Source: Nonomuraea longispora | Lineage (GTDB): Bacteria > Actinomycetota > Actinomycetes > Streptosporangiales > Streptosporangiaceae | DNA length: 38,250 nucleotides | Assembly: GCF_004348345.1 (NCBI RefSeq) | Contig: NZ_SMJZ01000071.1 | Location: forward strand, 1 to 38,250 | Direction of reading: 5' to 3' | Part shown: positions 8,528-17,444 of the stretch, piece by piece | How positions within the stretch are numbered: position 1 is the stretch's first letter | Layout: each line of letters opens with the position of its first letter | Made by a program: the position numbers and the translations under genes | Notes under the pieces: model-generated | Database searches by the model: none | Seen by the model: the letters and a program-made list of their open reading frames with translations, nothing else | Told to the model about the DNA's origin: nothing

Positions 8528-9853
8528 CTAGTCGAATGACTGCAGCGCTTCGAGACATGACCGGATGACGGATCGGGCCAGATCCGGGGGTACGACGGCG
8601 GGGTCAGCGAACATGCGCACCCCCAGGTCGTCCGCAACCGAGGTGAACACCACGCCGAAGCTGGGGATCCGGTAGTCAGCGGGGTTGCCCTCCTCGATCC
8701 GGATCGACGGGAACTGCACCCGTTGCTCCGCCGTGGGGCTGGGATCCAGGCGCATGTAGTTCACGAAATGCCCTACGGCGCCGAATCCCACATAGTCGTC
8801 GTCGACGCCGGCCTCCGCCAGGACCTCGCCCAACTCATCCTGGTCGAAGACGGAATGCGCGGAGGCGGCCAGGAGGGACCTACGCATCTGGTCGGCCATG
8901 CGAGCCGGCGTGCCGCTAGAGACATCGACCCCGATCAGGCTGTTCTGGGCAAGCATGCCCACATATCCGGCGGACTTGGGCAGTTGCCGGTTGGAGCAGG
9001 TCACTCCCAGCGGGAACGAGTCGGCTCCTGTGTGCTCGACGCACGCTTTCACCAGCGCCGTCACGGCGACCGAAGTCTCCGAGGTTCTCCAGCGTGCCGC
9101 CAGCCGCCGCACGTGTTCGCCCAGCATAGGGCCGTGCCCCAGGACGACGGGAAAGCCGCCGTTCGTGGCAGGGCGGTTCGCGCCGGCGGGCGGCATGGCC
9201 TCGCCGAACAGCCGGCGCGGGTGTTTCCGCAGCACCTCTCGCATGTACGCGGCGCTGCGGCTGCTGGTCTCCGCGCCGCGCCGGCTTCGCTCGTCGGCCG
9301 CCCACTGGATGGGCTGACTCGTGGGGGCGGGCAGCGTGGACGACCCGTCCAGCAGCGCCAGGAACTCGCGCTTCAGAATCGCGCAGGCGAGCCCGTCCGT
9401 GATCAGGTGCGACGTGACCAGCAGAACCCAAACGGGTGTCCCGCGGACGGTCAGGATCGCGAATCTCGCCAGAAACTCCTCGTCCCACACGAAGTCATCG
9501 CCTATCAGCTCCTCCGCCAGCTCGTAGAGGTCGTCCTGGCTCTGCTCCGCGGTCGCCACCTCCCGTACCGGGACGACGAACACGCCATCACCGTGCACCT
9601 CCTGGGTGAGAACGCCGGGTGAGCCCGGCAGGCGTGTGCGCAGTGCCTGATGACGCTCCACTAGTCGCCCCAGGGCGAACAGCAGGTCTCGTTCGGCGGT
9701 GCCGGAAGGAACGCGCCAGAGGTGGCAGAGGTGGAACTGTGAACGGTTGTGCGGATGAGCGTTCTGTATGGTCCAGATGTGACGCTGAGCCCAGGTCAGC
9801 GGGCCGGTTTCGCAAGCGAGCCCGGCGAACGGGATCTCGTACGACGTGTCCAC
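8528..9853 (-). CDS. Free-standing NRPS condensation-domain protein
   Basis: A 441-residue single C domain with no attached A, T or TE domain. C1-like GPLTWAQRHIW (17-27) and C2-like RHQALRT are present. The active-site motif HHxxxDG appears as SHLITDG (148-154): the first His is Ser, but the second, catalytic His149 and Asp153 are kept. It should join a carrier-bound acyl group to an amine. With no NRPS module in view, the acceptor could be the free amine of the sugar released by the PIG-L enzyme. The GTG at 9853 is preceded by GAGAGG, and 10 nt separate it from the TylF gene stop. Confidence 0.85.
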   Translation of the reverse strand: MDTSYEIPFAGLACETGPLTWAQRHIWTIQNAHPHNRSQFHLCHLWRVPSGTAERDLLFALGRLVERHQALRTRLPGSPGVLTQEVHGDGVFVVPVREVATAEQSQDDLYELAEELIGDDFVWDEEFLARFAILTVRGTPVWVLLVTSHLITDGLACAILKREFLALLDGSSTLPAPTSQPIQWAADERSRRGAETSSRSAAYMREVLRKHPRRLFGEAMPPAGANRPATNGGFPVVLGHGPMLGEHVRRLAARWRTSETSVAVTALVKACVEHTGADSFPLGVTCSNRQLPKSAGYVGMLAQNSLIGVDVSSGTPARMADQMRRSLLAASAHSVFDQDELGEVLAEAGVDDDYVGFGAVGHFVNYMRLDPSPTAEQRVQFPSIRIEEGNPADYRIPSFGVVFTSVADDLGVRMFADPAVVPPDLARSVIRSCLEALQSFD

Positions 9854-9863
9854 AATGCCTCTC

Positions 9864-10589
9864 TCAGATCGCTGTTACTTCGAATACCGCGGCCTCGGGA
9901 CCGACATCCCGGAGATGACGGAGCGAGAAGGTCGGATGCGCGAGCCGATACGTCTGAAGCGCACGTCTCTCGCCATGCTCATCACTGGCTCCCATATCGT
10001 TGTAGTCGTCGAAAATGATGATCGATCCGACCCGCAACCGGTCGTGCAAGAAGCGCAGCACCTCGAGGCAGGATTCGTAGATGTCCACGTCGATCGTGCA
10101 GATGGCGACCGGCGGGAAGTCGTAGTCACGGGCGAGGTCCTCAAACAGCTCCTGGCCGTAGAACCCCTGGAAGAGCCGCAGCCGCTGGAAGTCGGCGCCG
10201 TGCGCGTGCAGGTTCGCGACAACCTCGTCGTAACCCGCGGCGAAGTCCCCGGTGTCGTAGACGGAGCCGTCCACCGTGGAAGCGGGAAGGCCGCGGAAGG
10301 AGTCGAAGCCGAGACATGTGAAGTTCGCCCCGGCGTACTCGCGGGAGATCTGCTCGGCGAACCACAGGCTGTACCCGCGGTAGACACCGAACTCGTAGTA
10401 CGCGCCGTCCGCGAACGCGTCCTCCGAGCGCTCGCTCATCCGCTGGAAGGCGCCGTGGATGGCGATCGGCAGATGGGGGGACAGCGTGACGAAGGGCCGG
10501 CCGGTGGTGATCTCCCTGAGGAAGTGCCTGGCCGGTTTGGGCAGGCCCCTGTAAGCGTTCCTGAGCTGGCGTAAGAGGGCGCTCCTCAT
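9864..10589 (-). CDS. TylF/MycF-type SAM-dependent sugar O-methyltransferase
   Basis: 241 residues. Family marks include YEFGVYRGYSL (SAM loop), GFDSFRGLP, TIDVDIYESC and IIIFDDYND, the acidic residues that hold the catalytic Mg2+. Characterised relatives, TylF, MycF and NovP, methylate a hydroxyl of a deoxysugar or sugar. ATG 10589 forms TGATG with the thioesterase stop; a GTG one codon earlier (10592) is possible. Codon 6 is TTA (10572-10574), a rare leucine codon that in streptomycetes depends on the bldA tRNA. The enzyme probably O-methylates the sugar made by the epimerase and aminotransferase. Confidence 0.9.
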   Translation of the reverse strand: MRSALLRQLRNAYRGLPKPARHFLREITTGRPFVTLSPHLPIAIHGAFQRMSERSEDAFADGAYYEFGVYRGYSLWFAEQISREYAGANFTCLGFDSFRGLPASTVDGSVYDTGDFAAGYDEVVANLHAHGADFQRLRLFQGFYGQELFEDLARDYDFPPVAICTIDVDIYESCLEVLRFLHDRLRVGSIIIFDDYNDMGASDEHGERRALQTYRLAHPTFSLRHLRDVGPEAAVFEVTAI

Positions 10590-11650
10590 CACCGCTCGCC
10601 GTTTCCGGAAGCGGCGTCCCGCCCGGTCCCCGCCCGTCGCAGCGCGTCACCGGTGAGGCCGGCGAACACCTCGCGGAAATCCGGATGGGCGAAGATCTCG
10701 TACTCGTAGTGGTCAGCGTCGAGCCGGTACGTGTGCAGCGCGCCGGCGTACGGTTTCCACTGTTCGACGTGCTCCGGTGTGGCCTCGGCCGCGAAGTAGT
10801 GCACCACCCCGGGATAGCGGGCAGGCCGGTACGCCGCGCACGCGCGAATCAGCCGGGCGTACACCGTCAGCTGTCGGCGCAGCGCGTCGCTCCCCATGTC
10901 CTTGGCGAGAGCGTCCCCGGCTCGCAGGACGTCGACCACCTCGGGGTCACCGGCATCGGCGTGCTCTCGCACCCGGCCCTCGACGCGGCGCAACAGCTCG
11001 CGCAGGCGATCCTCCATCAAGGCGCTCTCGTCCGGAACCGCGGCGGATCCGAACACCGGAGGGGGTGCGTCTATCAACGCCAGGAGCCCGACGTGCGCGC
11101 CTTGTGCGTGCAGCCTGCGGGCCAGCTCGAACGCGATCAACCCGCCGCCGGAGAATCCGCACAGCAGATACGGGCCCTCGGGTTGCGCGTCACGGACCTC
11201 GTCGAGGTAGACGTCGGCGAACTCCGCGATGGTGCGCGGGATGTCGCGTTCGCCGTACAGGCCCGCCGCCCGCACACCTGACAGCGGGACGGGCAGCAGG
11301 CTCCGCAGCGCCCAGATCGCGAACGCGTTGCCCGAAGCCGAGTGGACGTAGAAGAGCTTGGGCCGCGGGCCCCTGTCGTCCGGCAGCAACTGCACGCAGA
11401 GGTCGCGCCGGGCGTGGGTCCGCAGGTAGCTGCCGAGCGCGTGTACCGTATCGTGGCGGCGCACCAGGTCCGCTGTCAGGTGCAGGCCGGTCGCGGCGCC
11501 GAGTTTCGCGGCGATCCGCTCGGCGGAGCCGGTGCCGCCGCGCAGGCCCGTACGTGGCGTCACCGTGGACTGACCCAGCTCGTCGGCGAAGATCTCCGCC
11601 GCTACCGCCTCCCACTGGTCGCGGAAGCGGCCCTGGTAGTAGCCGGTCAT
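10589..11650 (-). CDS. Type I-like thioesterase with a degenerate carrier-like N-terminal domain
   Basis: 353 residues. Residues 95-353 are an alpha/beta-hydrolase thioesterase of the NRPS/PKS release type: YVHSASG near 101, nucleophile Ser167 in GFSGGG, and His314 in ADHYEYEI. The first 80 residues have the helices of a carrier domain (WEAVAAEIFADELG and a tail ending LGSYLRTH), but where GGxSL is expected the sequence is RGGTGSAER, so the pantetheine serine is absent or shifted. It probably releases the carrier-bound product, with the N-terminal part as a docking element. It overlaps the kinase gene as ATGA. Confidence 0.85.
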   Translation of the reverse strand: MTGYYQGRFRDQWEAVAAEIFADELGQSTVTPRTGLRGGTGSAERIAAKLGAATGLHLTADLVRRHDTVHALGSYLRTHARRDLCVQLLPDDRGPRPKLFYVHSASGNAFAIWALRSLLPVPLSGVRAAGLYGERDIPRTIAEFADVYLDEVRDAQPEGPYLLCGFSGGGLIAFELARRLHAQGAHVGLLALIDAPPPVFGSAAVPDESALMEDRLRELLRRVEGRVREHADAGDPEVVDVLRAGDALAKDMGSDALRRQLTVYARLIRACAAYRPARYPGVVHYFAAEATPEHVEQWKPYAGALHTYRLDADHYEYEIFAHPDFREVFAGLTGDALRRAGTGRDAASGNGER

Positions 11651-12654
11651 GTCGCCGCGCCCCCCTTTCCGCCGTCACAGGACATCGCGAAGCGCTCCAC
11701 CTCGCGGTAGGTCGCGAGATCCGGCAGGGCCGTCAGCACGTTGATGAGGCGTTTCTCGGCGTCGGCGTGATGTTCGGCGTGGGCGTCGTCCAGCGCGAGC
11801 CGCGCCTGTGCGGCGACGAAGTTGAGGCAGCTCGCGGCGTGCATGGCGAACGAGCGCTCAGGATCCAGAACCGCGGTTCCGCCCGCCTCGCGGTAGGCGG
11901 TCATCGTCCTGCCGATCGCGTCCCCGTCGACGCCGTCGGAGGCGAACCAGCGCAGCAGGGCCATGGCCATCTCCCGATCGGCGCATCCGGCGCCGGTGTC
12001 GTCCCAGTCCAGCAGGACCCAGCCGCGATCGGTGTCCACCACGTTGGAGCACTGGACGTCCAGGTGGCACAAGATTCGGTCGTCCGGTTTCGAGGGCGTC
12101 ACCAGCGCCGCCAGACTCCGCAGGCCGGGCAGCGCTTCCACCAGCTGCTCCTGCCACGGTTGGCGCGCCGCTGAGGCGCCGGCCAGGTGTTCCCAGTCCA
12201 CCTCGTCGACGGTCTCGTACCAGGGCTCCGGCGGGTCCTTCGCTTCCAGGGCCAGTCCGTGCAGGCGCGCCATCAGCTTGCCCAGGCGTTGGGGCGTTTC
12301 CGCCGCGTCCGGGCGCGCGGCTGGCCCCTCCTGCCATTCATAGAGGCGGACGCCGCTGCCGCCCAGAGCCTCCGGCAGGTGACCCACCAGCCCACCGCCC
12401 GGGGTGGGAACGTTGCGCGGCGAGCGCACGCCGACGGCGTCGGCCGCCCGCTGGAACGCCGCGCCGCGGGCCACGGCGCGCTCGTCCACGCCCCAGAGAT
12501 GCTCCTTGACGGCGTACGACGCGCCGCTCACTGTCAGGCGCCAGACTTGTCCCATCGCGCCGCGGCCGACCGGGGTGACGTCCGCACCGGCCGCTGCCAG
12601 CCCGAACAGGTCGCAAAGCACGGAAGCCAGCTCCTCATGCGATCGTTCAGTCAT
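11647..12654 (-). CDS. APH/choline-kinase-type small-molecule phosphotransferase
   Basis: 335 residues with a protein-kinase-like fold: ATP-anchoring Lys50 (YAVKEH), a Brenner-type catalytic loop CHLDVQCSN (His197, Asp199, Asn204) and the metal-binding LLDWDD (Asp216). Members phosphorylate aminoglycosides, macrolides, homoserine, choline or sugars. In a cluster making an aminosugar-containing product this may be a self-resistance kinase, or a biosynthetic step whose phosphate is later removed by the phosphatase at 358-1092. The catalytic loop reads HLDVQ instead of the common HGDLH, so it is not a standard aminoglycoside phosphotransferase. It overlaps its upstream neighbour by 8 nt. Confidence 0.82.
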   Translation of the reverse strand: MTERSHEELASVLCDLFGLAAAGADVTPVGRGAMGQVWRLTVSGASYAVKEHLWGVDERAVARGAAFQRAADAVGVRSPRNVPTPGGGLVGHLPEALGGSGVRLYEWQEGPAARPDAAETPQRLGKLMARLHGLALEAKDPPEPWYETVDEVDWEHLAGASAARQPWQEQLVEALPGLRSLAALVTPSKPDDRILCHLDVQCSNVVDTDRGWVLLDWDDTGAGCADREMAMALLRWFASDGVDGDAIGRTMTAYREAGGTAVLDPERSFAMHAASCLNFVAAQARLALDDAHAEHHADAEKRLINVLTALPDLATYREVERFAMSCDGGKGGAAT

Positions 12655-13438
12655 GCTCGGCCCTAGCCCGCGCTGAGATCAGGATGTGGTCGAGCTCCGC
12701 AGGAAACGCGTCCGCCCGTACTTCGGTGATGTCGAATCCGGCGAGCTGGAGCGCCACGGTGATCTCCCGGATCCTCCGGGGACACATGCGCAGAGTCCTG
12801 TACGTGGTGGACTCGACCATGCCTTGTCCGTCCAGGATCTGGTATCCGAACGTACTCGTGATGACCCCGGACGCCTCGTCGTACACCGACTGTTCGTCCA
12901 CTCTGAGCAGTCGCCCGTCCGGATAGTCGAAGAAGCCGTGCGTACGGGTGAGCCCGCCACCGGATCCGGTGAGCGATCCGAGGAAGGCGACGTCGAACCG
13001 TTCGACGTCGAGCAGCAGAATGGCGCCCGGCTTCAGCACCCGGCGTACGTTGCGGAACAGCTCGTCCAGTTCGGTGTCGCTGAGCAGGTGGGAAACGAAG
13101 TCGTTGGCCAGGACGGCCCCGTCGGCCCGATCCATCGCCGGCAGCGCGGGCACCGTCCTCTCCACCAGGCGCACCCGTGCGGCTACCTCGTCCGGCAGCG
13201 TGGCCAGCCGACGCGCCAGATGCTCCAGCATGCGAGGTGAACTGTCGACGCCGATCACCTCGGCGCCCTCCACTGCCAGCGGGACCAGGATGTCGCCCGT
13301 CCCGCATCCGAGGTCGAGCACCCGAGAGCCGGGCGGCAGCGACGACAGCTCCTTGCAATACACATCCCCGACGCGGGGAGCGTGGCCCACGTTCAATTCG
13401 TAGAGAAAGGGGTCGTAGAAATCGAGCAACGTGCTCAT
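12647..13438 (-). CDS. Class I SAM-dependent methyltransferase
   Basis: 263 residues starting at ATG 13438, which forms TGATG with the dioxygenase stop; the open frame upstream is antisense noise. Motif I is RVLDLGCGTGD (39-49), and VIGVDSS and the VLKPGAILLLDVE strand give the rest of the Rossmann fold. The N-terminal YDPFLYELNVG resembles small-molecule N- or C-methyltransferases of sugar and peptide pathways. It may modify the sugar amine or the acyl part. Substrate unknown. Confidence 0.85.
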   Translation of the reverse strand: MSTLLDFYDPFLYELNVGHAPRVGDVYCKELSSLPPGSRVLDLGCGTGDILVPLAVEGAEVIGVDSSPRMLEHLARRLATLPDEVAARVRLVERTVPALPAMDRADGAVLANDFVSHLLSDTELDELFRNVRRVLKPGAILLLDVERFDVAFLGSLTGSGGGLTRTHGFFDYPDGRLLRVDEQSVYDEASGVITSTFGYQILDGQGMVESTTYRTLRMCPRRIREITVALQLAGFDITEVRADAFPAELDHILISARARAEHD

Positions 13439-14283
13439 CAGGTGGTTGGCCTCCCAGGTGCCTGGCTGGACGACAGCAGCTCCGCCATGCGATCGGCGAA
13501 CGCCGGCCTGGGCGGTTGCGCCCAGGCCGGGTCGAAGTACGGATACGCCACAGGGTCGTAAGAATGTCCGACGTCCAAGAACGACAGCAGATAGTCGCGT
13601 ACGGCCGCCTCGCCGTCGTCGTCGACCGGATCCGCCGCATAGGAGACGCTCCACTGCCGCCTATCCCGGCCGCCGATGCTGGCGTGCCAAAGATGGACGT
13701 CGAACGCGATCACATCGCCGGGGTTCGTCGCGATCGGGACACCGGGCCACATCGCGGCTTCCGCGCGCTCGTCGAACAGCGGCTCGGCCGCCGGCCACCG
13801 GCGCCGGTATTCGGTCAGAGCTTGGCCGTACGAGCCCCGGTGGCTGCCTGGCAGCACCTGCAGGGCACCGTCGGCGACGGTCAGCGGCTCCAGGTAGGTC
13901 ACCATCTTGACCGCGGTCAACGAGGTGTCCGCCGAGTCCTGGTGCCAGGGTGAGGAGTCGCGGTAGAGGATTCCCTTGGCGGGTTTCGGCAGCACCGGCG
14001 TACCGAGGAGCCCGACGGCAGCCGGCAGGAGACGCTCGGTGAGCAGTTTCCGGCTCAGGGGCGTGCGATCACCCATCATCGGCACGTAGTAGCCCTCCGT
14101 GCCGGTGGCGCGAGCGATCGGGGCGTCGGGTAGAGCGTGGTTCGCAGCCAGCGCGTCGTCCACCTCCCGGCGCAGCCCCTCGACCTCGGCCGCCGCCAAC
14201 AGCCCGCGCCAGACGCAGAAACCGTGGGTGGCGAAGAAATCGGCGTTGTGCCCGATCTGCCCGTTCTGTCGCTCGATGCTCAT
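13438..14283 (-). CDS. Phytanoyl-CoA dioxygenase (PhyH) family Fe(II)/2-oxoglutarate hydroxylase
   Basis: 281 residues. The iron triad is seen as HQD (His114, Asp116) in SPWHQDSAD and His200 in HLWHAS; Arg208/Arg209 upstream of WSVSY may bind 2-oxoglutarate. Members of this family hydroxylate, halogenate or epoxidise free or carrier-bound intermediates; no change of the Asp to Gly/Ala is seen, so hydroxylation rather than halogenation is expected. It overlaps the aminotransferase gene as ATGA. Confidence 0.88.
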   Translation of the reverse strand: MSIERQNGQIGHNADFFATHGFCVWRGLLAAAEVEGLRREVDDALAANHALPDAPIARATGTEGYYVPMMGDRTPLSRKLLTERLLPAAVGLLGTPVLPKPAKGILYRDSSPWHQDSADTSLTAVKMVTYLEPLTVADGALQVLPGSHRGSYGQALTEYRRRWPAAEPLFDERAEAAMWPGVPIATNPGDVIAFDVHLWHASIGGRDRRQWSVSYAADPVDDDGEAAVRDYLLSFLDVGHSYDPVAYPYFDPAWAQPPRPAFADRMAELLSSSQAPGRPTT

Positions 14284-16250
14284 CTCGTCGCCATCTCCGG
14301 GTTTGACATGCCGCCGAGGCGGTAGCGAAGCGTCTCCCGTTCAGTGGACGCCGTGGGAACGCCGAGCCGGACGATCTGCCGCAGGATGACGTCGTCCTCG
14401 CCGACACGCTCCTCCACCTCGGCGGCCGAGCGAGGCGTAGCGATGCGCAGCAACGGCAGGACCCTCGAGTCGAAGAGCCACTCTCCCATGTCGACCATGC
14501 CCACCCCGCCGTCGGGACGTCGGACGACGTCCCTGATCACGCTGCTCTCCGCGCACATGATCCCCGCGGAGGCCAGTTCGGCGAGCCGCTGAACGGCCTT
14601 GGTCCCCGGCGGCAGCCAGGGAAAACGGTCGACCAGAACCGGGTTCCCGTCCGCGCCGACCATACGGCGCCAGGAGTGCACGGCCGGATAACCGCGCCCG
14701 GCCAGGGCCAGCAGGCCCGCGAGATGGTCAGGTTCCCAGGTGTTGTCGTCGTCGAGGAAAGTGAGGTAGTCGCCAATCCGGCGGTCGATGGCGAACTGCC
14801 GCAGCGTCGCCACCCGCGTCCACGGTTCGGCGGGGACGGCGCCCGCGTGGCCGACCGTCGTGAGCCGGACGCCGTCGAGCACAGCGGGCAGCCGGACCGT
14901 CTCCGCAGCGCCGGTTCCCTCGTCGAGCCACACGGTCAATGAGATGTCGGCCTCCACGTCCTGCTGCGCGGCGACGCTTTCCAGTGCGGCTGCCAGGAGT
15001 TCCGGGCGATCTCCCCGGGTCACGACGACCACCTCGACGAGCGGGCGGCGTCCCTGCGCGGCCTTGGGCCGTCGTACGCCTGCGGTCATGGCCGCGCCGA
15101 GCGCGTCCAGCGAGGACTGGCCCGCCAGGAAAACGTGATGCGGAATGACGACGTGCCGCTCGTGCCAGTGCCTGGCCCTGTCCAACGGTCCGGTCAACCC
15201 CCCGATCTCGCCGTACTGCTTCACTGTCGCCGGCCGGTACAGCGGCCCTTCCGGCAGCGGCGGATACACCCGGTCAAGGACGGCCCCGCAGGTGCGGCGT
15301 ACCTTCGAGACGAAGGCATCCGCTTCCGGCTCATGCTCGGGCAGCCGTACCACGACGCCGTAGAAGTTGCCTGAACGCCAAGCGCCCTCGTCCGCGAGCA
15401 CCTCCCAGCCGGCATCGGTCAGCCGGCCGAGCAGGTGCCCAAGCCCTCTGGCGCGGCGCTGCGCCTGGCCCGGCAGCCGGGCGAGCTGGTCAAGCAGCAG
15501 CGCCGCGGAGAGTTCCGACATCGCGTGGTTGGCTCCGTGCTGCTGATTCGCAGGTTCGAGCTCGTTGAGCGAGTACGGCGCCGGCTCGGCCATTCTTCGC
15601 CGCGAATCCATCACCAGCGACTCGATCCGGGAGGCCAGTTCGTCGTCGTCGGTGAGCACCACACCGCCCTCTCCCGTGGCTAGGATCTTGGTCGCCTGGG
15701 TGCTCATGATGCTGATGTCGCCGAGCGAGCCGGCGACCCTCCCGTCCGCGCTCTCGGCGAGCTGGGCGTGGGAGGCGTCCTCGATCAGCACGGCGCCGGG
15801 AAAGCGCCTGCGGAGCGCGGCGACGTCGCAGTGCTGCGCGTAGAGATGGACGCCGAGCACCGCGCGCGGCGCATCGACCGGACTGTGCCCGACCAGGCAG
15901 GGGGAATCGGCCGTGCCGTCGAAGAACGCCGGCACCGCGCCAACCCGCAGCACGGCGGTGGCGCACGCCACCCAGGTCGAGGCGGGAAGCAGCACCACGT
16001 CGCCGGGCCCCACGTCGGCGGCCTGCAAGGCGATTACGATCGCGCTGGAACCGCTGGACGTCAAGGTGACGTGACGGCGGTTCGTGAGCCTGGCCAGTGC
16101 TCCGGCCGCCATCACGTTCCTGGACGGCCAGCGGCTCGGAGGCCCGCTGACCGCGAGGCGTCCGCTCAGCAGCGCCGCCTGGATCGACTGCGCGCTGAGG
16201 TCATCGATCTCCGGCCACAAGGGCCAGCGCAAGTCTGGTCCCTCGGTCAT
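14280..16250 (-). CDS. DegT/DnrJ-type PLP aminotransferase fused to a GT2-like glycosyltransferase domain
   Basis: 656 residues, about 270 more than a usual DegT protein. Residues 1-400 are a sugar aminotransferase: SSGSSAIVIAL for the phosphate, EDASHA with Asp158, and PLP Lys188 in STQATKILATGEGG. From about residue 407 (VEVVVVTRGDRPELL) a GT-A domain follows, with the acidic LTFLDDDNTWEPDH motif for nucleotide-sugar metal binding, up to the C-terminus. The aminotransferase should install an amine on a nucleotide keto-sugar; the fused domain could transfer that sugar. The start abuts the radical SAM gene stop with no gap (TAG then ATG). Continuous frame and even codon use argue against a sequencing artefact. 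Confidence 0.87.
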   Translation of the reverse strand: MTEGPDLRWPLWPEIDDLSAQSIQAALLSGRLAVSGPPSRWPSRNVMAAGALARLTNRRHVTLTSSGSSAIVIALQAADVGPGDVVLLPASTWVACATAVLRVGAVPAFFDGTADSPCLVGHSPVDAPRAVLGVHLYAQHCDVAALRRRFPGAVLIEDASHAQLAESADGRVAGSLGDISIMSTQATKILATGEGGVVLTDDDELASRIESLVMDSRRRMAEPAPYSLNELEPANQQHGANHAMSELSAALLLDQLARLPGQAQRRARGLGHLLGRLTDAGWEVLADEGAWRSGNFYGVVVRLPEHEPEADAFVSKVRRTCGAVLDRVYPPLPEGPLYRPATVKQYGEIGGLTGPLDRARHWHERHVVIPHHVFLAGQSSLDALGAAMTAGVRRPKAAQGRRPLVEVVVVTRGDRPELLAAALESVAAQQDVEADISLTVWLDEGTGAAETVRLPAVLDGVRLTTVGHAGAVPAEPWTRVATLRQFAIDRRIGDYLTFLDDDNTWEPDHLAGLLALAGRGYPAVHSWRRMVGADGNPVLVDRFPWLPPGTKAVQRLAELASAGIMCAESSVIRDVVRRPDGGVGMVDMGEWLFDSRVLPLLRIATPRSAAEVEERVGEDDVILRQIVRLGVPTASTERETLRYRLGGMSNPEMATR

Positions 16251-17444
16251 CTACTCACCTGCCAGAGGGAGCTGCCGCCTGCTCGGGCCGGGCACCTCGC
16301 CATCGGACCTGGCCGGCAGGAAGGCGGCGCAGTGGGCGGGGTTCAGCAATACCCGGTGCTGAGCGTAGGGCGGATAGGTCTGCTCGTCGAAATCGGTGTA
16401 CCGGTTGTGGTAGCACCATCGGCACTCCTCGAAGTCGTCCGAGATCCGCTCCGCGCCGGAGGCGTGCTCGGCACGCAGGCGCTGGTAGCGGGACCCGTTC
16501 CAGATCTCGCCGAAGCCTGTCCTGCGCAGGTCACCGATCAGATAGCGGGTGCCGGGCGCGCCGATAAGGTGGTCGCAGAAGCCGGTCTGCCCGCGGTGGT
16601 TGACGTAGAAGTACATCCAGGGGTGCGTACAAGTCTTGTCGGCGCGCGACGGGTCCGCCCAGTCCGGGTCAAGCGCGGTGTTCAGCTGCACCTCGACGCC
16701 GCTGGCCGCCGCGGCCGCTGCCGTGTCGTGCAGAGCGTCGGACAGTGTCGCACGGTGAAAGCGGAGATTGCCGGGGTCGTCCGGCTCGAGGCTCACCACG
16801 TTCAGGTTGACCCGCACCCCGAACCGTTCACCCAGCGCCACAATATCCGTCAATTCAGCGAGAGCCGGGCTCTGCACCACGACGTTCAGCACGATGGTGT
16901 CCGTCCCGGTCCCCAGCCGGGCCGACTCGTCGACGATCGCCTCCAGATTACGCAGAACCGCGTCCAGCCGAGCGCCGCCGCGCAGCGCGGCGAACGTCTC
17001 GGCGGTCGCCGCGTCCAGCGAGACGGTGATACTCACCCCCTGTCGCACCATCCGGCGCCACATCCGCTCGTTGGTCACCGACAGGTTGGTCACCAGCCGG
17101 ACCCGGCAGCCGTAGCCGACCGCCCGGTCCACGAAATCCGGGAAGCGCTTCAGAATCGTGCTCTCGCCCCAACCTCGCAGGTCCACGATCTCCGCCGTGG
17201 GGAACAGCTTCTCGGCGACCTGGTCGAACAGCTCCATGGACATATTGCGAGAACGGTCGAACGGGCCGCCCGAGCGGCACATCGCGCACGATAGGTTGCA
17301 GTTCTCGGTCAGCTCGAGGAACAGCACCCGTGGCAGGCTGCTCAGAACGGTGGCACGTTCCTCGAACTCCGCGATGTTGCGGTCACGGTTGGCGAGCTTG
17401 AGATCATCGAAGCGGGGATCACGTTCGGGCTCCACGTCACGCAC
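16251..17444 (-). CDS. Radical SAM enzyme with SPASM-like C-terminal cysteines
   Basis: About 397 residues from a GTG at 17444 (overlap of 8 nt with the GT gene); a GTG at 17435 is also possible. The [4Fe-4S] site is ENCNLSCAMC, C-x3-C-x2-C at residues 49, 53 and 56. GWGEST matches the GGE-like SAM motif, and a C-terminal set of cysteines (CTHPW, GFCDH, ECRWCYH) indicates extra Fe-S clusters as in SPASM/twitch proteins. Relatives in aminosugar pathways epimerise, dehydrate or oxidise the sugar, while others modify peptides. No precursor peptide is seen in this operon, so a sugar or carrier-bound substrate is more likely. Confidence 0.87.
   Translation of the reverse strand: MRDVEPERDPRFDDLKLANRDRNIAEFEERATVLSSLPRVLFLELTENCNLSCAMCRSGGPFDRSRNMSMELFDQVAEKLFPTAEIVDLRGWGESTILKRFPDFVDRAVGYGCRVRLVTNLSVTNERMWRRMVRQGVSITVSLDAATAETFAALRGGARLDAVLRNLEAIVDESARLGTGTDTIVLNVVVQSPALAELTDIVALGERFGVRVNLNVVSLEPDDPGNLRFHRATLSDALHDTAAAAAASGVEVQLNTALDPDWADPSRADKTCTHPWMYFYVNHRGQTGFCDHLIGAPGTRYLIGDLRRTGFGEIWNGSRYQRLRAEHASGAERISDDFEECRWCYHNRYTDFDEQTYPPYAQHRVLLNPAHCAAFLPARSDGEVPGPSRRQLPLAGE

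Noticed and set aside
15768..17294. 508-residue plus-strand open frame
   Set aside because: Antisense to the aminotransferase and radical SAM genes; no motifs.
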